From Actinomycetales bacterium JB111 (GTDB taxonomy: Bacteria > Actinomycetota > Actinomycetes > Actinomycetales > Actinomycetaceae), in contig FUHX01000047.1 of NCBI GenBank assembly GCA_900163555.1, positions 1-39,000 on the forward strand: a stretch of 39,000 bases of DNA, written 5' to 3'. The notes below the pieces were generated by a model that was given only the letters and a program-made list of their open reading frames with translations, had not been told where the DNA came from and ran no database searches. Below are positions 24,022 through 31,541 of this stretch, one piece after another (the first letter of the stretch is position 1; each line of letters begins with the position of its first letter). Both the position numbers and the translations under genes were made by a program.

Positions 24022-25292
24022 ACGGACACCGGCCGCAGGACCTCTCGCCCGCCGAGATAGGGGCGCAGGGCCTCGGGCACGTGGACCGAGCCGTCGGCCT
24101 GCTGGTGGTTCTCGAGGAAGGCGACGATCCAGCGCGTCGTGGCGAGCGTGCCGTTGACGGTCGCCACGGGGCTGGTGCCCTTCTCGCCGCGCGACCGGAT
24201 GCCGAGGCGCCGGGCCTGGAAGGTCGTGCAGTTCGAGGTCGAGGTGACCTCCATCCAGCGCTCCTGGCTCGGCAGCCACGCCTCGCAGTCGAACTTGCGG
24301 GCGGCGGAGGTGCCGAGGTCGCCGGCCGCCGTGTCGATGATCCGGTACGGCAGCTCGATCGCGTCGAGCATCTCCCGCTCGAGCTGGAGGAACCGCGCGT
24401 GCTCGTCGGCCGCGGCCTCGGGCGCGACGTAGGAGAACATCTCGAGCTTGTTGAACTGGTGGACGCGGATGATGCCCCGGGTGTCCTTGCCGTAGCTGCC
24501 GGCCTCCCGCCGGTAGCAGGTCGACCACCCCGCGTAGCGCAGCGGGCCGGCGGCGACGTCGATGATCTCGTCGCTGTGGTAGCCGGCGAGCGCCACCTCG
24601 GAGGTGCCCGTGAGGTACAGGTCGTCGGCGGGCAGGTGGTAGATCTCGTCCGCGTGGGCGCCGAGGAACCCCGTGCCGGCCATGGTCTGGGGGCTGACGA
24701 GGGTCGGCGTGACCATGAGCGTGAAGCCGGCGGCCTCCGCGCGGTCGGCCGCCCGGGTGAGCAGGGCGAGCTCGAGGCGCGCCCCGATGCCGGTGAGGTA
24801 GTAGAACCGCGAGCCGGAGACCTTGGTGCCGCGGGCGACGTCGATGGCCTTCAGCCCCTCACCGATGTCGAGGTGGTCACGGACGGTCACGCCCTCGGCC
24901 GCGAGGTCGCGCGGGGTGCCCACGTGCTCGAGGACCTCGAAGTCGTCCTCGCCGCCGGCCGGCACGCCGCCGGCCACGATGTTCGGCATCTGCCACAGCA
25001 GCTCGTCGGTGCGCGCCGCTGCCGCGTCGGCAGCCTTCTCGACCTCGGCGACCTCGCCGGCCATCGCCTTGGCCCGCTCGAGGATCGCCGGACGCTCCTC
25101 GGCGGACGCCTTGCCGATCGACCGGGACAGCTCCTTGTGCGCAGCGCGCCGGGACTCGAAGTCGTTCAGCAGGCTGCGACGCTCGGAGTCGGCGGCCAGG
25201 ATCCGGTCCACGAGCTCCGGGTCCGCTCCGCGGGCGACCTGGCTGTCTCGCGCGGGCTGAGGGTTCTCGCGCAGGGCACGCACATCGATCAT
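24018..25292 (-). CDS. serS: Seryl-tRNA synthetase
   Basis: The 424-residue class II synthetase charges tRNA-Ser. The N-terminal antiparallel coiled coil (about 27-100) grips the long variable arm of the t[12 protein letters not shown] at 228-236 and the motif 2 stretch [15 protein letters not shown] (from 259) bind serine and ATP; motif 3 lies near [18 protein letters not shown]. Three of its tRNA substrates lie in this window. TAGGCT lies six bases before the ATG at 25292, predicting a leaderless transcript. Confidence 0.97.
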   Translation of the reverse strand: MIDVRALRENPQPARDSQVARGADPELVDRILAADSERRSLLNDFESRRAAHKELSRSIGKASAEERPAILERAKAMAGEVAEVEKAADAAAARTDELLWQMPNIVAGGVPAGGEDDFEVLEHVGTPRDLAAEGVTVRDHLDIGEGLKAIDVARGTKVSGSRFYYLTGIGARLELALLTRAADRAEAAGFTLMVTPTLVSPQTMAGTGFLGAHADEIYHLPADDLYLTGTSEVALAGYHSDEIIDVAAGPLRYAGWSTCYRREAGSYGKDTRGIIRVHQFNKLEMFSYVAPEAAADEHARFLQLEREMLDAIELPYRIIDTAAGDLGTSAARKFDCEAWLPSQERWMEVTSTSNCTTFQARRLGIRSRGEKGTSPVATVNGTLATTRWIVAFLENHQQADGSVHVPEALRPYLGGREVLRPVSV

Positions 25293-25298
25293 GGGCCG

Positions 25299-25304
25299 AG
25301 CCTA
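25299..25304 (-). promoter_or_regulatory. -10 box (TAGGCT) of leaderless serS
   Basis: TAGGCT on the minus strand (25304-25299), six bases, then ATG at 25292. The same hexamer with the same spacing precedes pheA, the glycosyltransferase and the rhodanese gene. Confidence 0.65.
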
Positions 25305-25431
25305 TGACGACTCCCGGGTGGCTCTCCCCATTCGGGTGCACGTCACACGGGCGCGGGGCGGTGGCAAGATGCCGATCGGGCCGCCGGCCCGAAATTTCCG
25401 GGATCGTCTCCCATGGAGTGAAGGGACCGAC

Positions 25432-25746
25432 ATGATCGTCACCACCACCGCGACCGTCGAGAACGCGAACATCGTCGAGTACGTCCGCATCGTCGCCGGC
25501 GAGACCGTCATCGGCATCAACATGTTCAAGGACATCGGCGCGGGATTCCGCAACATCGTCGGCGGCCGGTCCGAGGGCTACGAGCGGGAGATCGGCGGCG
25601 CGCGCGAGGCCGCGCTCGGCGAGATGGTGCAGCGCGCCATCGAGCTCGGCGCCAACGGCGTGGTCGGCGTCGACATCGACTACGAGTCCGTCGGCCAAGG
25701 AATGATGATGGTGACCGCCTCCGGCACCGCCGTCCGCTTCGGCTGA
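25432..25746 (+). CDS. YbjQ-like (DUF74) protein
   Basis: The 104-residue protein matches the YbjQ/UPF0145 family, which forms a pentameric fold of unknown function. Hallmarks are [26 protein letters not shown], a charged ARE-ALGEM helix, and [15 protein letters not shown] near the C-terminus. It is a complete small cytoplasmic protein with AAGGGA seven bases before the ATG at 25432. It is divergent from serS. Confidence 0.92.
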   Translation: MIVTTTATVENANIVEYVRIVAGETVIGINMFKDIGAGFRNIVGGRSEGYEREIGGAREAALGEMVQRAIELGANGVVGVDIDYESVGQGMMMVTASGTAVRFG

Positions 25747-25827
25747 GCTCACCGCGGGCGACCGACCCCACAGGCGGCTCGCCCGGATTGCGTCATCGGC
25801 ACGGGCGACGACGGGCTACCGTGAGGC

Positions 25828-27030
25828 GTGCCCACGGAATGGTTGATCGTCCTCGTCGTCTGCGCCGTCCTCGCGCTGCCCATTCTCGTCCTCACGGTCG
25901 TCGTGGCCGTCCGCCGCGGCAAGGCTGAGCGCGAGACCGCGGAGGCCAACGAGCGGGCCCGCCTCGCGGACCAGGAGGAGAAGGAGCGGCAGGCCCTGCT
26001 GACCCCGCCGCGCCGCCCGTTCGCGGTCGTCGTCAACCCGACGAAGACCGACGACGTGACGGGCCTGCGCCGCCTGTTCCGCATCGAGGCGCACCGCATC
26101 GGCCGCCCCGCCCCCCTGTGGTTCGAGACCACCGCCGACGACCCCGGCCGCGGCCAGGCCCGCGAGGCGATCGCGGCCGGCGCCAGCACGGTCATCGCGG
26201 CCGGCGGCGACGGCACGGTCCGCGCGGTCGCCGAGGTCCTCGCGGACTCCGGCACCCCGATGGGCGTGGTCCCCATGGGCACCGGCAACCTCCTCGCCCG
26301 CAACCTCGGCATCCCGCTGGAGGACCTGGGCCGCCAGATCCGCATCGCCACGTCCGAGCAGGCGGGGCCCGTCGACGTCGGGTGGGCGCGCGCGACCGAG
26401 GTCCCGCCCGGGGCCGACGACGGCATCGCCACCCGCGAGGTCGGCGCCGGCCGCGACGGCTGGCACGCGTTCACCGTCATCGCCGGCATGGGCTGGGACG
26501 CGGACATGGTCCACGAGACCCGCTCCGAGCTGAAGGCACGGCTCGGCTGGTTCGCCTACGGGTTCGGCGGGCTGAAGAACTCCTTCAAGCGCCGGCTGCC
26601 CGTGCGCGTGTCCGTGGACGGCGGCCGGGCCGAGGAGCTCAAGGTCCGCACGGTGATGGTCGCCAACTGCGGCGCCCTGCCCGGCGGCATGGTCCTCTCC
26701 CCCGACTCGAAGTTCGACGACGGCGTCCTCGACGTCGTCGCCGTCAACACCCGGTTCGGGCTGCTCGGCTGGTCGCACCTGCTCATGTCGGTCGCCAAGC
26801 AGTCGCGCACCGGCGCACCCGAGGGCGAGACGGCGTCGGGCGCACCCCGCCGGAAGAGCGGCCTGCGCGGCAGCGAGATGCTGTTCCAGCCGGCGAAGGA
26901 CGTCCGCGTCGAGGCCGAGCGCCCGGCGAACGTCCAGCTCGACGGCGACATGCTCGGCACGGCCGGCGGCGTGGACGTGCGGGTCTCCCACGGCGCGCTC
27001 AAGGTCCGCTTCCCCGGCGCGGCCGAGTAA
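25828..27030 (+). CDS. Diacylglycerol kinase-family lipid kinase (YegS/DagK-like)
   Basis: The 400-residue protein has an N-terminal membrane helix (about 5-28), then a charged coiled segment (31-58). The DAGK catalytic domain follows, with FAVVVNPTKTDD at 65-76, the ATP-binding GGDGT at 126-130 and PMGTGNLLARNLGIP. It has the second-domain features GGMVLSPDSKFDDGVLDVV and NVQLDGD. Such enzymes phosphorylate diacylglycerol or related lipids at the membrane face. The N-terminal anchor is not part of the core family. TACCGT lies five bases before the GTG, again suggesting a leaderless message. Confidence 0.9.
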   Translation: MPTEWLIVLVVCAVLALPILVLTVVVAVRRGKAERETAEANERARLADQEEKERQALLTPPRRPFAVVVNPTKTDDVTGLRRLFRIEAHRIGRPAPLWFETTADDPGRGQAREAIAAGASTVIAAGGDGTVRAVAEVLADSGTPMGVVPMGTGNLLARNLGIPLEDLGRQIRIATSEQAGPVDVGWARATEVPPGADDGIATREVGAGRDGWHAFTVIAGMGWDADMVHETRSELKARLGWFAYGFGGLKNSFKRRLPVRVSVDGGRAEELKVRTVMVANCGALPGGMVLSPDSKFDDGVLDVVAVNTRFGLLGWSHLLMSVAKQSRTGAPEGETASGAPRRKSGLRGSEMLFQPAKDVRVEAERPANVQLDGDMLGTAGGVDVRVSHGALKVRFPGAAE

Positions 27031-27063
27031 CCCACTCCCCCTTCCTTATCTCCGCCCCCCTTA

Positions 27064-27138
27064 CCGCGAGGTAGGAACGCGGCAGGCGAGGTAGGAATTC
27101 GTAGTTCCTACCTCGGGCGCTGCGTTCCTACCTCGCGG
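27064..27138. repeat. Nested palindrome with GAGGTAGGAA word
   Basis: Outer arms of 17 bp (27064-27080 and 27122-27138) and inner arms of 11 bp (27087-27097 and 27105-27115) both contain GAGGTAGGAA or its complement, giving two direct copies followed by two inverted ones. It sits between converging genes, where it may act as a two-way terminator, but it has no T-run. Confidence 0.9.
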
Positions 27139-27186
27139 AAGTTGCGGGTGGGTGCGGGAGCGGGTTGTTGGGTGGGCAGACGGGCG

Positions 27187-27597
27187 TCAGGAGCCGGCAC
27201 CCTCGATGCTCACGTTCGTCGCCTTGATGACGGCGGTGGCGAGCGAGCCCACCTCGAGGCCCAGCTCGCCCACGGCCTCGGTCGAGATGAGGGAGACGAC
27301 CCGGTAGGGGCCGCACTGGATCTCGACCTGGCTCATCACGACGTCCGAGGTCACCTTCGTGACGATGCCGGTGAGATGGTTGCGGGCAGAGCGTCGGCCG
27401 AGACCGTCGTCGAGCGTGTCGACCTTCTTCTCGCTGGACAGCTCGCGAGCGAGGGTGGCGAGGGACACACCGTCGACGACCTGCCGGCCGGAGGCGTCCT
27501 CCGAGGTGACGAGACGGCCCTGGTCGACCCAGCGGCGGACGGTGTCGTCGGAGACCCCGAGCAGATCGGCGGCGGCGCGGATCCGTACGTGCGGCAT
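27187..27597 (-). CDS. HTH-TOBE (molybdate/tungstate-responsive type) protein
   Basis: The 136-residue product joins a MerR/excisionase-like helix-turn-helix (RIRAAADLLGVSDDTVRRWVDQGRLV, 5-30) to a TOBE (Mop) domain (about 69-133; SARNHLTGIVTKV, MSQVEI, VVSLISTEAVGELGLEVGSLATAVIKATNVSIE). Mop domains bind molybdate or tungstate oxyanions. The pairing is known in actinomycetes and suggests oxyanion-responsive DNA binding. No mod transporter or molybdopterin genes are in the window, so its targets are elsewhere. TACTGT lies six bases upstream of the ATG at 27597. Confidence 0.9.
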   Translation of the reverse strand: MPHVRIRAAADLLGVSDDTVRRWVDQGRLVTSEDASGRQVVDGVSLATLARELSSEKKVDTLDDGLGRRSARNHLTGIVTKVTSDVVMSQVEIQCGPYRVVSLISTEAVGELGLEVGSLATAVIKATNVSIEGAGS

Positions 27598-27603
27598 GGA
27601 TCG

Positions 27604-27609
27604 ACAGTA
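27604..27609 (-). promoter_or_regulatory. -10 box of leaderless HTH-TOBE gene
   Basis: TACTGT on the minus strand, six bases, then ATG at 27597. Confidence 0.55.
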
Positions 27610-27660
27610 GCACCGGCGCGTGCGGTGACTTTCGGGACCTAGGTCCGTGCCGGGAGCCCC

Positions 27661-28590
27661 TCAGTAGGCGGTGCCGGAGATGATGTCGTCGACCCACCGG
27701 TGCGCGGCGACGAACTCGGCGTCCGACGTGCCGCGCTCGAGGTCCGGCTCGCGCCGGTCGGCCCGCGGGTAGGAGCCGAGGAACGTGACCTGCGGGCAGA
27801 CGCGCCGAAGCCCCACGAACACGGCCTTCACGCGCTCGTTGGCGATGTGCCCCTCGGCGTCGATCGAGAACGCGTACCGGCCCATCGACCCGCGGATCGG
27901 CCGGGACTCGATGCGGGAGAGGTTCACCCCGCGCACGGAGAACTGCTCGAGCATCGTGAGCAGGGCGCCGGAGCCGTCGTGCGGGAGGTGCACCTGGAGC
28001 GTGGTCTTGTCGGCACCCGTCGGCTCGGGCGGCGCGACGAGCTTGGAGACCACGATGAACCGTGTGACGGCGTCCTTGGTGTCGCCGACGTCGGAGGCGA
28101 GGATCGGCAGCCCGTACCGCTCGCCGGCCAGCGGCGAGACGAGGCCGGCCTCGAAGTCGAGCTCGTCGTCGGTGGCGAGAAGGTCCGCGGCCGCGGCGGT
28201 GGAGGTGGCCGGCACGTGCACCACCCCGGGCAGGTGCTCCGCGACCCATCCGCGGCACTGCGCCCACGCGTGCGGGTGCGTGGCGAGTCGCGTGATGTCC
28301 TCCAGCCTGGTGCCGGGCCGGGCCACGAGGTTGAAGCTCACGTGCACGAGCGCCTCGCCGACGATGACGAGCGGCTCCTCCCCCACAAGTGCGTCGATGG
28401 TGGCGTTGACGCCGCCCTCGATCGAGTTCTCGATCGGCACGACCGCCCGGTCGAACTCGCCCTCGCGCACCGCCCGGATCGCCGACGGGACGTCGACCGA
28501 CGGCTCCGCAACGTCCGTCTCCGGGTCGATGACCTGGTTGAGCGCCTCGTGGGTGAACGTTCCCGTGGGGCCGAGGTATGTGTATCGCAC
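27661..28590 (-). CDS. pheA: Prephenate dehydratase
   Basis: The 309-residue enzyme decarboxylates and dehydrates prephenate to phenylpyruvate for phenylalanine synthesis. The catalytic domain starts YLGPTGTFTHEAL and has VVPIENSIEGGVNATIDAL and DAVTRFIVV (TRF motif). The ACT regulatory domain (about 200-285) contains GALLTMLEQF and ESRPIRG, the residues of the phenylalanine feedback site. There is no fused chorismate mutase. The GTG at 28590 lies six bases after TAGGCT, so the message is probably leaderless. Confidence 0.96.
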   Translation of the reverse strand: MRYTYLGPTGTFTHEALNQVIDPETDVAEPSVDVPSAIRAVREGEFDRAVVPIENSIEGGVNATIDALVGEEPLVIVGEALVHVSFNLVARPGTRLEDITRLATHPHAWAQCRGWVAEHLPGVVHVPATSTAAAADLLATDDELDFEAGLVSPLAGERYGLPILASDVGDTKDAVTRFIVVSKLVAPPEPTGADKTTLQVHLPHDGSGALLTMLEQFSVRGVNLSRIESRPIRGSMGRYAFSIDAEGHIANERVKAVFVGLRRVCPQVTFLGSYPRADRREPDLERGTSDAEFVAAHRWVDDIISGTAY

Positions 28591-28596
28591 CGCCCG

Positions 28597-28602
28597 AGCC
28601 TA
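28597..28602 (-). promoter_or_regulatory. -10 box (TAGGCT) of leaderless pheA
   Basis: TAGGCT on the minus strand (28602-28597), six bases, then GTG at 28590. Confidence 0.65.
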
Positions 28603-28886
28603 TCCGCGCCCGCCGTCGTGGGCCGACGGCTCGTCGAGCGGCGGTCAGGTGGGGGCGCGCGATCAGCTGGGGATCCGCGGCCACCTGAACGAGCAGGGCG
28701 CAGCGAGTGGAGCGTTGGGTCATCGAGTGGAGCGTGTCGAAGGGCTCCACTCGGCGACTCAACGCTCCACTCGATGGTTGGGTGTGGGCCACGGGCCGCA
28801 CTCGACGGTGGGGGCGGGCCTAGGGCACCGCCCGCCGGGGCGCACGGGGCACCTCGGCCGCTTCGCCGTCGTCGGACCGCCCCACG
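28603..28886. other. Intergenic region between divergent pheA and membrane-protein operons
   Basis: This stretch of nearly 300 bases, between two -10 boxes, holds no credible gene. It contains the nested palindrome at 28704-28773 and otherwise only GC-rich sequence with no clear terminator or RNA fold that I could identify. Confidence 0.6.
28704..28773. repeat. Nested palindrome with CGAGTGGAGCGTTG word
   Basis: Outer arms of 14 bp (28704-28717 and 28760-28773) and inner arms of 10 bp (28724-28733 and 28744-28753) all contain CGAGTGGAGC or its complement around a ten-base loop. The architecture is that of 27064-27138 although the word differs. The word matches the 15921 palindrome in GAGTGG-N2-CGTT. 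Confidence 0.9.
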
Positions 28887-28892
28887 TACCCT
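28887..28892 (+). promoter_or_regulatory. -10 box before the leader ORF
   Basis: TACCCT is followed by seven bases and the ATG at 28900, predicting transcription from the leader start codon. Confidence 0.5.
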
Positions 28893-28899
28893 GATCGGC

Positions 28900-28941
28900 A
28901 TGACGTCCGGCCCCACCTTCCGCCTCAGGAACCACCCGTGA
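28900..28941 (+). CDS. Putative leaderless leader peptide (13 residues)
   Basis: ATG at 28900 opens a 13-codon frame (MTSGPTFRLRNHP) whose TGA (28939-28941) overlaps the GTG (28938) of the large membrane protein. A -10 box lies just upstream, so the ribosome would load on this ORF and re-initiate at the GTGA. No Shine-Dalgarno sequence serves the downstream GTG. Short leaderless upstream ORFs are known in mycobacteria. The peptide has no runs of one amino acid that would indicate attenuation. Confidence 0.5.
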   Translation: MTSGPTFRLRNHP

Positions 28942-31541
28942 GGCGCGATCGGCGTCGGGTCGTCCTCGCGATCCTGGGCGTCCTCGTGCTGCTCGCGATG
29001 GTCAGCCCGTTCGTCGTCCCGCTCCTCGCGCACGGCGCCACGCCCGCGGCTGTCGGCCCCGTGACCTCCTCGTCCACGACCCCCACCCCCGACGACGGCG
29101 TACGCCTCGCCCCGACCACGTCCCCGTCCACGGACGGGTCCGTGACGGACGGCGAGGACCGGGCCCCCGTCGTCGTGCTGGGGACGGGCGGCATGACCTG
29201 GGAGGTCCTCGAGGACGAGCAGGCCCCCGCGCTGAGCGCGCTCGCGCGCGAGTCGCTCGCGGCGAACCTCGTGGTGCGCTCGGTCGACCCGCTCACGTGC
29301 CGTTCGGACGGCTGGCTCGGGCTCTCCAGCGGCAACCGCGCCGGGGGCGAGCGGTCCGAGGACGCCGACGGCGGCAGTGAGTGCGTGGATCTCCCGCCGT
29401 TGGGCGCGTCGAGCGCCGACAGCGAGATTCCGCGGCGCGCGCACGACTACGCGGCGGACGCTGAGCTCGAGTCGTTCGGCGCCGTGCCCGGAACCCTCGG
29501 CGACGCGCTGGCGGAGGCCGGGGTGGAGTCCGTGGGCTTCGGCGCCGGGGCCGCTCTCGCCCTCGCGCAGTCCGACGGCGCGGCGGGCGACGCCCGCCCG
29601 GCGTCCGCCGATGACGCCGAGCTGGCCGACTCCGTACGCGAGACCGTGGACTCCGGCGCGGGACTCGTCGTGGTCGACCTGGACGACGTCGGGGGCCCCG
29701 CCGACGCCGAATCGGGATCTGACGGGACGGGGTCCGGCCCGGCCGACGCCGACGCGGAACCTGACGAGGCGGGGTCCGCCCCAGACACAGATGCCGATTC
29801 CGACTCGAGCACGAGTTCGGCCGGCGTGCAGGGTGCCGACGCCGAGTCGATCGACGCCCGGGTGGGCGCCATCCTCGCGGCGCTCGACGAGGCGAACAGC
29901 GACGCGACTGTCGTGTTCGCGTCGCTGTACGACACCGCCGACCGCTCCCAGCTCCAGTCGCTCATCATCTCGCCGGCGGACGACCCCGGCGCGGGACTGA
30001 TCTCCTCGCCCAGCACGCGCGCCGACGGACTCGTCCAGGTCCCCGACCTCCTGCCGACGATCCTCACGCTCACGGGCGCCGACACCCCGAGCGGGCTCCC
30101 GGGCGGCACCCTCCTGTGGCGCTCCCCCGACCCGAGCGACGCCGAGCCCGCCGCCGCGGACGCGCGAATCGCGGGCCTGACCGACTTCGCGATGCGCGCC
30201 CGTGTGGTCGCACCCCTCATCTCCCCGGCGGTCCTCATCCTCGTGGGGGCGAACATCGCGCTCGGCGCCGCCGCCCTCGTCGGCCTCAACCGCCGGGTCC
30301 TCGAGCGGCTCGGCGGCGGAGAGCCGGACCGGACCGCGCGGGTCCGACGCGGGGTCCTGAGAGGACTACGCGCGGCGGCGATCGTCGTCGGGGCGATCCC
30401 GGCGGCGCTCATCGCCGCGAACCTCGTGCCCTGGTGGCGGGCCGGCTCGCCCGGCCTCGGGCTCGCGGCGGCCACCGTCGGCGCGACGCTCGTTCTGGCG
30501 GCGATCGCCGTCCTCGCCGCGCGGCGATTCGCGGCACCGGCGCCCGTGGTCGTCCTGTCCGTGGCGACGATCGCGATCATCACGGTCGACGTCTTCTCCG
30601 GCTCGCACCTCTTCCTCGGATCGGTCCTCGGCACGCAACCGCAGCTCGGCGCCCGCTACTACGGCATGTCGAACCACTACTTCGCCCTGTTCTCGACGGC
30701 GGGAATCCTCGTCGCGGCCGCGGCGGCCGGCCCGCTCGTCCGGGCCGGACGACGGTGGCTCGCGGCCGGCGTGTGCCTCGCGATCGGGCTGTTCGTCGCG
30801 GTGGTCGACGGGCTGCCGAGCATCGGCGCCGACTTCGGTGGGCCGCCGGCGATCCTGCCCGCCTTCGCGGTGCTCGCGCTGCTCGCCGCGGGCGTGCGAC
30901 TCACGTGGCGCCGCGTGCTCGTGATCGGCGCCGTGACGATCGCGGCGGCCGTCGCCGTGCTCGCCGCCGACTGGCTGCGCCCCCCGGACGACCGCACCCA
31001 CCTCGGCCGGTTCTTCCAGTCCATCCTCGACGGCGGCGCATTCGAGATCATCGGCCGCAAGCTCATGCGGAACCTGGCGATCCTCGTGTCCTCGCCGTTC
31101 ACGCTGCTCGCCGCCGTCGGCGCGCTGGTGGCCGTCATCCTCATCATCCGCCCGCTGCTGCGCCCGGGTGGACAGGAGACTTCGCACTACGGGTGGATCG
31201 TCCGCCCGGTGGCTCCCGGGACCGTAGCGGGCACCGGCCCCGTGCCGGCGGCCGTTCCCGGCGGGGCGACCGGCTCCGTGCCGGCGACCGGTCCGGACGG
31301 GACGGGCGACGTCGTCGGCGGGGGCTCCCTCATGACGGCCTCCCGGCTGCTGAAGCCGACCCTGATCTCACTCGTGATCCTGTGGGTCATCGGCTTCGCC
31401 ATCAACGACTCCGGCATCACGATCCCCGCGCTCGGCATCGCGCTCGCGCTGCCGGCCGCGTGCGTCGTGCTGACGAGCTGGCTCATGTCCCGCGAGGGGA
31501 CGGTTACGCGAGGAGCTCCGGGATCGACTGCGTCGCGGTGA
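28938..31541 (+). CDS. Large membrane protein: AlkP-like extracellular domain plus polytopic C-terminal half
   Basis: The 867-residue protein has a membrane anchor at about 8-30 and an outside domain at about 75-395 reminiscent of the alkaline phosphatase/sulfatase fold (APVVVLGTGGMTWEVLED; late VQVPDLLPTILTLTG). That domain holds an acidic low-complexity insert (about 255-300). About ten membrane helices follow from residue 420. Conserved-looking loops include SGSHLFLGSVLGTQPQLGARYYGMSNHYFALFS (around 555-585) and GADFGGPPAILPAF (around 630). The metal-binding Asp/Thr of true phosphatases is not obvious, so the domain may be inactive. The family is not named with certainty; an envelope-polymer role is a guess. 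Confidence 0.75.
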   Translation: MRRDRRRVVLAILGVLVLLAMVSPFVVPLLAHGATPAAVGPVTSSSTTPTPDDGVRLAPTTSPSTDGSVTDGEDRAPVVVLGTGGMTWEVLEDEQAPALSALARESLAANLVVRSVDPLTCRSDGWLGLSSGNRAGGERSEDADGGSECVDLPPLGASSADSEIPRRAHDYAADAELESFGAVPGTLGDALAEAGVESVGFGAGAALALAQSDGAAGDARPASADDAELADSVRETVDSGAGLVVVDLDDVGGPADAESGSDGTGSGPADADAEPDEAGSAPDTDADSDSSTSSAGVQGADAESIDARVGAILAALDEANSDATVVFASLYDTADRSQLQSLIISPADDPGAGLISSPSTRADGLVQVPDLLPTILTLTGADTPSGLPGGTLLWRSPDPSDAEPAAADARIAGLTDFAMRARVVAPLISPAVLILVGANIALGAAALVGLNRRVLERLGGGEPDRTARVRRGVLRGLRAAAIVVGAIPAALIAANLVPWWRAGSPGLGLAAATVGATLVLAAIAVLAARRFAAPAPVVVLSVATIAIITVDVFSGSHLFLGSVLGTQPQLGARYYGMSNHYFALFSTAGILVAAAAAGPLVRAGRRWLAAGVCLAIGLFVAVVDGLPSIGADFGGPPAILPAFAVLALLAAGVRLTWRRVLVIGAVTIAAAVAVLAADWLRPPDDRTHLGRFFQSILDGGAFEIIGRKLMRNLAILVSSPFTLLAAVGALVAVILIIRPLLRPGGQETSHYGWIVRPVAPGTVAGTGPVPAAVPGGATGSVPATGPDGTGDVVGGGSLMTASRLLKPTLISLVILWVIGFAINDSGITIPALGIALALPAACVVLTSWLMSREGTVTRGAPGSTASR

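Noticed and set aside
28603-28886. Small RNA or riboswitch upstream of the membrane-protein operon
   Set aside because: No recognised riboswitch core was seen and the predicted transcription start lies downstream at about 28899.
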